Shown here piece by piece: positions 26,728 to 34,775 of a stretch of DNA of 64,000 nucleotides; within the stretch, counting starts at the first letter, position 1, and every line of letters begins with the position of its first letter. The position numbers and the translations under genes were made by a program. The stretch lies in assembly GCF_018417635.1 (NCBI RefSeq), contig NZ_CP071007.1:1550501-1614500 (forward strand), read 5' to 3'. The notes below the pieces were generated by a model. The model was not told the DNA's origin. It saw nothing but the letters and a program-made list of their open reading frames with translations, and searched no databases. Source of the DNA: Pseudomonas sp. SORT22 (GTDB taxonomy: Bacteria; Pseudomonadota; Gammaproteobacteria; Pseudomonadales; Pseudomonadaceae).

Positions 26728-29700
26728 GCAGGGCGCGCAAGGCCGCCGGCTTGACCGGCTTGGCCAGGTAGTCGAGCCCTGCGGCATGCACCTGGGCGAC
26801 CATCTCGCTGCGCCCGTCAGCGCTGATCACCACGCCGGGGACCGGCTCGCCCAGGCGTGTGCGTAACCAGGCCATCAGCTCGGTGCCGACCTCGCCGTCG
26901 TCAAGGTGGTAGTCCACCAGCGCCAGGTGCGGGCGCAGGCCGCTTGCCAGCAAGGCTTCACACTCGGCGCGATTGCGCGCGATGGATACCTGGCAGCCCC
27001 AGCGGCTGAGCAGGCTGTTCATGCCGATAAGGATGCTGTCTTCGTTGTCGACGCACAGCACCTGCAGGCCTGCCAATGGCTGCCCGGCCTGTTCGGCAGG
27101 GCTGGCCACCGGGGCCGCCGGCGCCGTGGCCAGCGGCACGCTGACGCGGAACACGCTGCCCTTGCCCGGCCACGACTGCACCTCAAGCGGATGGCCAAGC
27201 ACCTTGCATAGGCCATCGGCGATCGCCAGGCCCAGGCCCAGGCCTTTTTCCGCGCGGGTCTGGTGGCTGTCCAGGCGTTTGAATTCCTCGAAGATCACCT
27301 GCAGCTTGTCGTCGGCGATGCCGCTGCCACGGTCCCAGACCTCTAGCCACAAGCGCCCCTGCTGGCGGCGCACGCCGAGCAGAATCGGGCTCTTGCCATA
27401 GCGGAAGGCGTTGGTGAGGAAGTTCTGCAGAATCCGGCGCAGCAGTTTCATGTCGCTCTGCACCCGCAGGCGGCTGCCGCGCAGGCGGAAATCCAGGCCT
27501 TGCTGCTGGGCCAGGACCTTGAATTCGGCGCCGAGGGTGTCGAACAGTTCGTTGAGGGCGAAGGGTTTGACGTCCGGGGTGATCTTGCCGTTTTCCAGGC
27601 GCGAGATGTCCAGCAGGTCGCTGATCAGCTCTTCGGCCGAACGCAGCGAGCTGTCCATGTGCTGGACCAGTTGCTGGGCATCGGCCGACAGGCCATCGCC
27701 CTGATGCGACAGCGCCGCCGAGAACAGCCGCGCGGCGTTCAGCGGCTGCATCAGGTCGTGGCTGACCGCTGCGAGGAAGCGGGTCTTGGACTGGTTGGCG
27801 GCCTCGGCGTGGCTCTTGGCTTCGCTCAGTGCCTGGTTCAGTTGCGACAGCTCGTGGGTGCGTTCGGCGACCCGTTGCTCAAGGCTTTCGTTGGCGCCCT
27901 TGAGCGCCTGTTCGGCTTCGCGGAACGGGGTGATGTCGGTAAAGCTCATGACAAAGCCGCCGCCGGGCATCGGGTTGCCGATCAGTTCGATCACCCGGCC
28001 GTTGGGGAACAAGCGCTCGGAGGTATGCGCACGGCCCTGGCGCATCCAGTGCAGGCGCCTGGCCACGTGCACCTGGGCCTCGCCCGGGCCGCACAGGCCG
28101 CGCTCGGCGTTGTAGCGGATAATGTCGGCAATCGGCCGGCCGACGCTGATCAGCCCGTCGGGGTAGTTGAACAGCTCCAGGTAGCGGCGGTTCCAGGCCA
28201 CCAGGCGCAGCGACTGGTCGACCACGCTGATGCCCTGGCTGATGTTCTCGATTGCCCCTTGCAGCAGGGCGCGGTTGAACTGCAGCACTTCCGAGGCTTC
28301 GTCAGCGATGCGCACCACGTCCTCAAGCTGCATGTCGCGGCCCTCGATCGCGGCCTTGACCACTGCGCGGGTGGAGGAGGTGCCGAGCACGCCGGCGAGC
28401 AGGCGCTCGGTGTGTTCGATCCATTCGCCGTCGGCATTCTGGTTGGGGTTGAAACCCTTGCCCTGGCGATAGGCAAAACGGATGAAACTCTGCCGCGCGC
28501 GCTCTTCACCCACAAAGCGCGCAGCCAGGTGCAGCAGGTCGTCGATCTGCACCGCCAGCAGCGACCGGCTGCTGGGGCGGGCGCTGGTCTGCTGGCCGAT
28601 GAAACGCCCGGCCTGCCAGTGCTCGGACACCCGTGTGCGCGAGAGGATCGACACCCAGGCGAACAGGGTGAAGTTACCCGCCAGCGACAGCACCACGCCT
28701 TGGGTCAGCGGCGTGATCGGCAGGTTCAGCGGGTTGCCATGCAGCCAGGCCAGGCCCGGGAACAGCTCCAGCGACCAGCCCAGGCTATGGGCGGCAATCG
28801 GCAGCACCAGGGTGTAGAACCACAGGAACACCCCGGCGGCCAGGCCTGCGAACACCCCGCGGCGGTTGGCCTGCTTCCAGTACAGGGCGCCAAGCATGGC
28901 CGGGGTCAGCTGGGTCACGGCGGCAAACGCCACCTGGCCGATGGTCGCAAGGCTTGCGGTAGAGCCGAGCAGGCGGTAGCTGACATAGGCCAGCAAAAGG
29001 ATGACGACGATGGTCACCCGGCGTACCGAGAGCATCCAGTGGCGGAAGGCTTCGAACGGGCGCTCGGCGTTGTTGCGCCGCAGCAGCCAGGGCAGCAGCA
29101 TGTCGTTGGAAACCATGGTCGACAGCGCCACGGCCTCGACAATGACCATGCCGGTGGCCGCCGACGCGCCGCCGATAAAGGCCAGCAGGGCCAGCGCCGG
29201 ATGCGCCTCGGCCAGCGGCAGGCTGATCACGAAGGAGTCGGGCAGCACCGAGTCGGGCAGCAGCATCTGCCCGGCCAGAGCGATTGGTACCACGAACAGC
29301 GCGGCGAGGATCAGGTACATCGGGAACACCCAGCGCGCCAGGCGCAGGTCCTGGGGTTCGATGTTCTCCACCACGGTGACGTGGAACTGGCGCGGCAGGC
29401 AGATGATCGCCATCATCGCCACGCCGGTCTGCACGATCATTGACGGCCAGTTGATGGTCTCGTTCCAGAAGCCTTCCAGGCGTGGCGCCAGTTGCGCCTT
29501 GCTGAACAGGTCTTCGAAACCGTTGAACAGGCCGAAGGTGACGAAGGCGCCGACGGCGAGGAACGCCAGCAGCTTGACCAGCGATTCGAAGGCAATCGCC
29601 AGGACCATGCCGCGGTGGTGTTCGGTGACGTCCAGGCTACGGGTACCGAAGACAATCGAAAACAGTGCCAGCACCAGCGACACCACCAGCGCGGTGTCCT

Positions 29701-30175
29701 GCACACGGCTGCCAGTTGCATCGGCGCCTGCGCCGATCAGCAGGTTGACGCCAAGCACGATGCCCTTGAGTTGCAAGGCGATGTACGGCAGCACGCCGAT
29801 CAGGCAGATCAGCGCCACCACCACCGCCAGGCTCTGGGATTTACCGTAGCGGGCGGCGATGAAGTCGGCGATCGAGGTGATGTTTTCCTGTTTGCTGATC
29901 AGCACCATCTTCTGCAGCACCCAGGGCGCGAACAGCAGCAGTAGCACAGGGCCCAGGTAGATCGGCAGGAACGCCCAGAGTTGTTCGGCGGCCTGGCCGA
30001 CGGCGCCGAAGAAGGTCCAGCTGGTGCAGTACACCGCCAGCGACAGGCTGTACACCCAGGCACGCAGGCGCGGCGGCAGCGGTGTGCTGCGGCGGTCGCC
30101 GTAAAAGGCGATGGCGAACATGATGGCCATATAGGCCAGGGCGACCACGGCGATCAGCCCACTGGACAGCGACAT
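26699..30175 (-). CDS. hybrid sensor histidine kinase with N-terminal sodium/solute symporter domain
   Basis: An 1158-residue protein. Residues ~1–500 form a 12–13-helix SSS (PutP-like) module; a PAS domain follows (~640–760, with ISVVDQSLRLVAWNRRYLELF), then a short coiled coil, HisKA with H-box FLAAVSHDLMQPLNAARLF (~795), HATPase (GSGIADDKLQVIFEEF, GLGLGLAIADGL) and a C-terminal REC domain with phospho-acceptor aspartate in LALVDYHLDDG. The layout is that of CbrA-like and PA3271-like kinases. It should sense a transported solute and pass phosphate to a separate response regulator, none of which is adjacent. The start is taken at MSLSSG (30175); a longer frame begins at a poor codon. Confidence 0.93.
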   Translation of the reverse strand: MSLSSGLIAVVALAYMAIMFAIAFYGDRRSTPLPPRLRAWVYSLSLAVYCTSWTFFGAVGQAAEQLWAFLPIYLGPVLLLLFAPWVLQKMVLISKQENITSIADFIAARYGKSQSLAVVVALICLIGVLPYIALQLKGIVLGVNLLIGAGADATGSRVQDTALVVSLVLALFSIVFGTRSLDVTEHHRGMVLAIAFESLVKLLAFLAVGAFVTFGLFNGFEDLFSKAQLAPRLEGFWNETINWPSMIVQTGVAMMAIICLPRQFHVTVVENIEPQDLRLARWVFPMYLILAALFVVPIALAGQMLLPDSVLPDSFVISLPLAEAHPALALLAFIGGASAATGMVIVEAVALSTMVSNDMLLPWLLRRNNAERPFEAFRHWMLSVRRVTIVVILLLAYVSYRLLGSTASLATIGQVAFAAVTQLTPAMLGALYWKQANRRGVFAGLAAGVFLWFYTLVLPIAAHSLGWSLELFPGLAWLHGNPLNLPITPLTQGVVLSLAGNFTLFAWVSILSRTRVSEHWQAGRFIGQQTSARPSSRSLLAVQIDDLLHLAARFVGEERARQSFIRFAYRQGKGFNPNQNADGEWIEHTERLLAGVLGTSSTRAVVKAAIEGRDMQLEDVVRIADEASEVLQFNRALLQGAIENISQGISVVDQSLRLVAWNRRYLELFNYPDGLISVGRPIADIIRYNAERGLCGPGEAQVHVARRLHWMRQGRAHTSERLFPNGRVIELIGNPMPGGGFVMSFTDITPFREAEQALKGANESLEQRVAERTHELSQLNQALSEAKSHAEAANQSKTRFLAAVSHDLMQPLNAARLFSAALSHQGDGLSADAQQLVQHMDSSLRSAEELISDLLDISRLENGKITPDVKPFALNELFDTLGAEFKVLAQQQGLDFRLRGSRLRVQSDMKLLRRILQNFLTNAFRYGKSPILLGVRRQQGRLWLEVWDRGSGIADDKLQVIFEEFKRLDSHQTRAEKGLGLGLAIADGLCKVLGHPLEVQSWPGKGSVFRVSVPLATAPAAPVASPAEQAGQPLAGLQVLCVDNEDSILIGMNSLLSRWGCQVSIARNRAECEALLASGLRPHLALVDYHLDDGEVGTELMAWLRTRLGEPVPGVVISADGRSEMVAQVHAAGLDYLAKPVKPAALRALLNRHLSLVQ

Positions 30176-30295
30176 GACAACTCCGAAACAAAAGGGTGAT
30201 TCAGCCTGACAGCGAACCTCGATCAATCAGTCTGGCACGCCGCAAAGGCTTCGTCAGCGCCGACGATGGTCGCAGTGGCAGAGCGTCGCAGGGCC

Positions 30296-30841
30296 TTAGC
30301 CGGGCAAGGCCAGGTCAAGCAGGCTGTAGAGCTGTTCCAGGGTCGGCGGGGCTTCGGCGAACAAGGTGCGGTAGACGGTCGGTGCGACCAGCAGATCCAG
30401 CAGGCGTTCGATGTCTGGCAGGGCCTCGCCGCGCGCCTGGGCGCGGTCGAGGATGACCTGCAGTTGCCCGCGCAGGATGTTGGTGCAGTAACCCGGGCAG
30501 GCGCTGCTGAGCACGTCGCGCATCAGGTTGCGGCCTGGTTCGGAGGTGATTTCGTCGAGGTACTGTTCGGTCCAGGCGCGCAGGTCGGTACGCAGCTCGC
30601 CGGTGTCCAGCGGCGCCACGTCAGGCAGCACGCGCTCGACGGCGACATCGGCGAGCAGGGCGGCCAATTCGCCCCAGCGCCTATAGATAGTTGACGGGGT
30701 GACGCCGGCGCGAGCGGCAATTTGCGGCACGGTCAGGCTCGCGCGGTCCTGCTCCTTGAGCAGTTCGCGTACCGCCGCATGTACCGATGCCTGCACACGG
30801 GCGCTGCGCCCACCCGTGCGGATACCTTCTTTAATCGCCAT
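30296..30841 (-). CDS. TetR/AcrR family repressor
   Basis: A 181-residue regulator. N-terminal helix-turn-helix: ASLTVPQIAARAGVTPSTIYRRWGELAALL. The C-terminal half (from about residue 80) is the all-helical ligand domain of the TetR_C_16/C_11-like type. It is divergent from an MFS transporter at 30933, and a 27-bp near-palindrome (30849–30875) sits right upstream of its start. The simple reading is a drug-responsive repressor controlling itself and the efflux gene. Confidence 0.93.
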   Translation of the reverse strand: MAIKEGIRTGGRSARVQASVHAAVRELLKEQDRASLTVPQIAARAGVTPSTIYRRWGELAALLADVAVERVLPDVAPLDTGELRTDLRAWTEQYLDEITSEPGRNLMRDVLSSACPGYCTNILRGQLQVILDRAQARGEALPDIERLLDLLVAPTVYRTLFAEAPPTLEQLYSLLDLALPG

Positions 30842-30848
30842 CGGTCGA

Positions 30849-30875
30849 CCTTAACACAAAGGGTTTGCGTTAAGG
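30849..30875. promoter_or_regulatory. TetR-type operator between tetR and MFS genes
   Basis: Arms CCTTAACACAAA and TTTGCGTTAAGG around a central GGG, one mismatch in 12 pairs. It lies 7 bp upstream of the tetR start codon and 57 bp upstream of the transporter start. Confidence 0.82.
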
Positions 30876-30932
30876 AATGAAGGCGAGCAGACTGCGCAAA
30901 AGCTAAATAATTGCTTTAGCGGAGTGCTGACC

Positions 30933-32123
30933 ATGTTCATGTTGTTCAAAGCCCCGGCCTCACGGCGTTTTCGTCTGATGTTCCTGGCACTTGCCTTGCT
31001 CGGCTTTCTCGCCGCCTCGAGCACCCCGACGCCTTTGTATCACCTGTACCAGCAAGCCTGGCAGTTCTCGGCGGTAACCCTGACGCTGATTTTTGCGGTG
31101 TATGCCGTCAGCTTGCTGGCGGCGCTGCTGACAGTCGGTTCGTTGTCGGACTACCTGGGGCGGCGGCCGCTGATCTTCACTGCATTGGTGCTGGAAAGCG
31201 TCTCCATGCTGTTGTTCCTGCAGGCCGACAGTGTCGGCTGGTTGATTGCTGCGCGCATTCTGCAAGGCTTCGCCACCGGCATGGCCACCAGCGTGCTGGG
31301 CGCTGCGTTGCTGGATATCGATCGCGAGCAGGGGCCGTTGGTCAACAGCCTGACGCCCTTGCTCGGCATGGCCAGCGGCGCCCTGGGTACCAGCCTGCTG
31401 GTGGAATTTGCGCCGTGGCCGCTGCGTTTGGCCTACTGGCTGTTGCTCGGCTTGTTCGTCACGCTGGCGTTGCTGGTGTGGCATCTGCCCGAGAGCGTCA
31501 GCCGCCAGCCCGGCGCCCTGGCATCCTTGCGTCCGGCCCTGCATGTACCGCCCCAGGCGCGGGCTGCAGTGCTGCGTATGCTGCCGGTGAACGTCGCCGG
31601 TTGGGCGCTGGGTGGGTTCTTCCTGTCGCTGGCGCCATCACTGGCGCGCGAGGCCACCGGGGCAACCTCGAATTTGGTGGGCGGCGGCCTGGTGGCGGCG
31701 TTGACGGTGACCGGCGCCGTGGCGATCTACCACCTGCGGCTGCGTCCGGCCGGGCAGATCCTGCGCCTGGGCACAGGGGTGTTGCCGGTCGGGATGCTGT
31801 TGATCCTGCTGGCGTTGCATCGCGGTGAGCTGGGGCTGTTTTTCCTCGCCACTGTAGTCACCGGCATCGGCTTTGGCGCCAGCTTCCTTGGAGCGTTGCG
31901 TAGCATCATGCCGCTGGCCGAGGCCCACGAACGCGCCGGGCTGATGGCGACGTTCTATGTGCTGAGTTACCTGGCGTTCTGCGTGCCGGCCATGCTGGCC
32001 GGGTGGATGGTGCGCAGCTTCGGCCTGGTGCCGACCGGCGAGGTGTATGCCTTGGCGGTGATCATTTTGTGCGCCGTTGCGGCGGTTCTGAGTTTGCCGC
32101 TGCGGGCTTTGTCCCGCGGCTGA
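30933..32123 (+). CDS. MFS transporter, probable efflux
   Basis: A 396-residue MFS protein with ~12 membrane helices. Motif A is SLSDYLGRRPLIFTALVLES (loop 2–3), and a helix-5-like GFATGMATSVLGAALLD follows. The ATG at 30933 has GGAG nine bases upstream; the GTG at 30924 is rejected. The divergent TetR gene and shared operator suggest inducible export of a toxic compound. The substrate is unknown. The gene is followed by a REP element. Confidence 0.92.
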   Translation: MFMLFKAPASRRFRLMFLALALLGFLAASSTPTPLYHLYQQAWQFSAVTLTLIFAVYAVSLLAALLTVGSLSDYLGRRPLIFTALVLESVSMLLFLQADSVGWLIAARILQGFATGMATSVLGAALLDIDREQGPLVNSLTPLLGMASGALGTSLLVEFAPWPLRLAYWLLLGLFVTLALLVWHLPESVSRQPGALASLRPALHVPPQARAAVLRMLPVNVAGWALGGFFLSLAPSLAREATGATSNLVGGGLVAALTVTGAVAIYHLRLRPAGQILRLGTGVLPVGMLLILLALHRGELGLFFLATVVTGIGFGASFLGALRSIMPLAEAHERAGLMATFYVLSYLAFCVPAMLAGWMVRSFGLVPTGEVYALAVIILCAVAAVLSLPLRALSRG

Positions 32124-32133
32124 CGGTACTGGC

Positions 32134-32199
32134 CTCATCGCGGGGCAAGTCGGGTCGCCGCACCGCCGCTCCCACTGGTTCATCGTAGACCCCGCGATG
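32134..32199. repeat. REP-type palindromic element
   Basis: Between convergent MFS genes: TCGCGGGGCAAGTCGGGTCG followed by CCGCACCGCCGCTCCCAC and closed by CCCCGCGA. It matches the unit at 60368 almost base for base over ~40 nt. Typical extragenic repeat of putida-group pseudomonads. Confidence 0.8.
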
Positions 32200-32201
32200 C
32201 T

Positions 32202-33386
32202 TTAATTCGGCGCTCGCCGGGCCCCCAGGTAATAGAACAGCGCCGCCAGCAACACCGAAAGAATCAGCAGGTAAAAGGTCGCCACCGGCACCAGATGAGC
32301 CAGGGCAAAGCCGCAGATCACCGGGCCCAGCGCCGCGCCGAGGTTGGACAGGTTTTGCGCGCCGTAATACACGCCGCGCAGATGTTCCGGGGCGATGCTG
32401 TCGATGAACATGTACTCGGCGGGGATGACAATGATCTCGCCAAGGGTGAACACCAGCATCGCCAGGCACCAGGCCAGAAGCGTTTGCGCCAGCGAGAAAC
32501 CCAGCAGGCCAACCAGAAACAGCGCCATGCCGGCCATCAGCCAGGGCATCAACTGGCGGCTGCTGATGCGCCGGCCAATCACATACTGCAGGGCAATTAC
32601 CGTGACCGCGTTGGTGGCCACCAGGTAGCTGATGTAGCGCGCCGCCTCGCTGGCGCTGCTGGTCACCACCAGGTACTGCGACAGGTAGGCGGTGAACTGG
32701 CCGAACACCACCGCGCTCAAGGCGCCACCGAGGGTGAAGCAGATCAGCCGGCGATCTTTGACCAGTTGCCCGCCAACGCTAAAGAAACCGGCCTGTTCGC
32801 CGCCTTCGACCCGCGCCCGCGCCGCTCGCTCGCCCCAGCGCTGGTAGCTCAGGCACATGGCCAGGCCCAGCAGCGCCGAGAGCAGGAACGGCAGGTGATC
32901 GTCCAGCAGCACCAGCGCCACGCCGACGAAGGGCCCGACCGCGTAGGCGACGTTGCTCAGGGTGTACTTGATCGAGAACACCTCGCTGCGTTCTTCCAGC
33001 GGCAGCAGTGCACAGAAGCCGGCTTTGGCGGCGATGTCCGCCACCGCCAGGGCCAGGTTGATCAGCACCAGGCAGGTGAAGAACAGGCTCAGTTCGCGGC
33101 TGACCACCGCACCGACAAAGGCCAAAGTAAAGGTCAGGGTCGCGGCGATGATCACCGTGTAGCTGCGCAGGGTGTCGATCAGGTAGCCGCCATACAGGCT
33201 CAGCAACGAGGCGACAATCAGCGCGCCGCCGATCATCAGGCCGATGCCGCTGATATCCAGGGCGAAGTTCTGCGCCAGGTAGACCACCAGGTAGGGCAGG
33301 GTGATTGCACGGGCGAGGGTGAGGATGAAGGTAGTTGCCAGCAGCAGGCGTACCTGCGCCGAGTAACCTTTGATAGCGGTGAGCAT
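32202..33386 (-). CDS. MFS transporter (MdtH/YdeE-like)
   Basis: A 394-residue MFS protein with 12 predicted helices. The N-terminus LLLATTFILTLARAITLPYLVVYL, GGYLIDTLRSYTVIIAA (loop 2–3), FCALLPLEERSEVFSIKYTLSNVAYAVGP, and late GEIIVIPAEYMFIDSIAPEHLRG place it in the MdtH/YdeE branch, often multidrug or dipeptide exporters. The start is the ATG read from 33386. It shares a 164-bp AT-rich divergent promoter region with the TDT transporter gene. Confidence 0.9.
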   Translation of the reverse strand: MLTAIKGYSAQVRLLLATTFILTLARAITLPYLVVYLAQNFALDISGIGLMIGGALIVASLLSLYGGYLIDTLRSYTVIIAATLTFTLAFVGAVVSRELSLFFTCLVLINLALAVADIAAKAGFCALLPLEERSEVFSIKYTLSNVAYAVGPFVGVALVLLDDHLPFLLSALLGLAMCLSYQRWGERAARARVEGGEQAGFFSVGGQLVKDRRLICFTLGGALSAVVFGQFTAYLSQYLVVTSSASEAARYISYLVATNAVTVIALQYVIGRRISSRQLMPWLMAGMALFLVGLLGFSLAQTLLAWCLAMLVFTLGEIIVIPAEYMFIDSIAPEHLRGVYYGAQNLSNLGAALGPVICGFALAHLVPVATFYLLILSVLLAALFYYLGARRAPN

Positions 33387-33448
33387 TGAGTGACCACGTC
33401 CTTGTTGTTATCGCTGCCGAGCATACGCCGCGGGCAGTGAAATCTGTA

Positions 33449-33472
33449 TATCTGTAAAACCGATAACAGATA
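33449..33472. promoter_or_regulatory. inverted repeat in AT-rich divergent promoter region
   Basis: TATCTGT (33449) and ACAGATA (33466) with a 10-bp spacer, preceded by another ATCTGT at 33442. A TATATAGATATA tract follows near 33489. It looks like a regulator site controlling one or both of the divergent transporter genes; no regulator gene is adjacent. Confidence 0.5.
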
Positions 33473-33550
33473 GAGAAAATACCCGTTATATAGATATATT
33501 TTCCCGGCCTAAGATGGATACAACCTCACCGGAGGACAGGAGAATCCATC

Positions 33551-34696
33551 ATGTCTTGCAGCCAAACCCGCACCTCGCCGTTACGCCCGCTGAGCCAGCT
33601 GGCGCACCCGCGTGAAGTGATCCGTCAGTTCACCCCCAACTGGTTCGCCGCGACCATGGGCACCGGCGTGCTCGCCCTGGCCCTGGCACAGGTCGATGTA
33701 CCCGGCCTGCGTGGCCTGGCCGAATCGCTGTGGTTGTTGACCATCGGCCTGTTCGTGCTGTTTACCCTGCTGTACACCGCGCGGTGGGTCATGTTCTTCG
33801 ACGAAGCGCGGCGGATTTTCGCCCATTCCACCGTATCGATGTTCTTCGGCACCATCCCCATGGGTCTGGCGACCATCCTCAACGGCTGCCTGGTGTTCGG
33901 CATCAATCGCTGGGGCGAAGGGATCCTGCCGTGGGTCGAAGCGCTGTGGTGGTTCGACGTCGGCCTGGCGCTGCTGTGCGGGGTGGCCATTCCCTACCTG
34001 ATGTTCACCCGCCAGGAACACAGCATCGACCAGATGACCGCGGTGTGGTTGCTGCCGGTGGTGGCCGCGGAAGTCGCCGCTGCCAGCGGCGGCCTGCTGG
34101 CGCCGCACCTGGTGGATGCCCATGCGCAGTTCCAGGTGCTGATCACCAGCTACGTGCTGTGGGCGGTGTCGTTGCCGGTGGCGTTCAGCATCCTCACCAT
34201 CCTCATGCTGCGCATGGCCCTGCACAAATTGCCGCATGCCAACATGGCCGCATCGAGCTGGCTGGCCTTGGGGCCGATCGGTACCGGTGCGCTGGGCATG
34301 CTGCTGCTGGGCGCCGATGCCCCGGCGATTTTCGCTGCCAACGGCCTCGGCAGCCTGGGTGAAATCGCCCGTGGCCTGGGCCTGATCGCCGGTATCGTGC
34401 TGTGGGGCGCCGGGCTCTGGTGGTTGCTGACCGCCGTGCTGATCACCCTGCGCTACATCCGCCATGGCATGCCGTTCAACCTCGGCTGGTGGGGCTTTAC
34501 CTTCCCGCTCGGGGTGTACACCCTGGCCACCTTGAAGCTGGCGGCCTGGCTGGGCCTCGGTTTCTTCCAGCACATGGGCATGCTGCTGGTGCTGGCGCTG
34601 GCGGCAATGTGGTTGCTGGTCACGGCCCTGACCCTGCGTGGCGCCTGGCGCGGTGAGCTGTTTGTATCGCCGTGCATTGCCGGGCTGAACAAGTAG
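33551..34696 (+). CDS. TDT-family transporter (tellurite-resistance/dicarboxylate, SLAC1 fold)
   Basis: A 381-residue membrane protein with about ten helices of the TehA/SLAC1/Mae1 superfamily. Landmarks are FTPNWFAATMGTGVLALAL at the start, FFGTIPMGLATILNG, ATMGTG-like and pore-lining phenylalanines, and NLGWWGFTFPLGVYTLAT near the end. Members pass dicarboxylates, sulfite or anions; the exact solute is not evident. An AGGAGAATCC ribosome site precedes the ATG. It stands alone: a hairpin leader begins 8 bp after its stop. Confidence 0.9.
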   Translation: MSCSQTRTSPLRPLSQLAHPREVIRQFTPNWFAATMGTGVLALALAQVDVPGLRGLAESLWLLTIGLFVLFTLLYTARWVMFFDEARRIFAHSTVSMFFGTIPMGLATILNGCLVFGINRWGEGILPWVEALWWFDVGLALLCGVAIPYLMFTRQEHSIDQMTAVWLLPVVAAEVAAASGGLLAPHLVDAHAQFQVLITSYVLWAVSLPVAFSILTILMLRMALHKLPHANMAASSWLALGPIGTGALGMLLLGADAPAIFAANGLGSLGEIARGLGLIAGIVLWGAGLWWLLTAVLITLRYIRHGMPFNLGWWGFTFPLGVYTLATLKLAAWLGLGFFQHMGMLLVLALAAMWLLVTALTLRGAWRGELFVSPCIAGLNK

Positions 34697-34704
34697 ATTG
34701 CATT

Positions 34705-34767
34705 TACCTGAGTGTTTGTGGCTTTGTGCGGCCTGCGCGTATCCAATAACAAAGCCCCACTCAGGTA
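34705..34767 (+). other. long leader hairpin upstream of the MFS–acyltransferase gene
   Basis: Outer arms TACCTGAGTG (34705) and CACTCAGGTA (34758), inner arms GGCTTTGT (34720) and ACAAAGCC (34749), with a 5/1 internal loop. No T-tract follows. The 3' arm contains the AGG nearest to the ATG at 34776, so the fold could hide the ribosome site. Confidence 0.6.
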
Positions 34768-34775
34768 CACGGACG

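Noticed and set aside
27500..29443. 647-codon plus-strand frame within the sensor kinase gene
   Set aside because: Antisense shadow of the SSS–PAS–kinase protein; Gln/His/Arg-rich translation with no domain and no ribosome site.
33408..33540. possible CRISPR-like or tandem repeat between transporter genes
   Set aside because: Repeats are 6–7 bp, not evenly spaced, and few; better explained as regulator sites.
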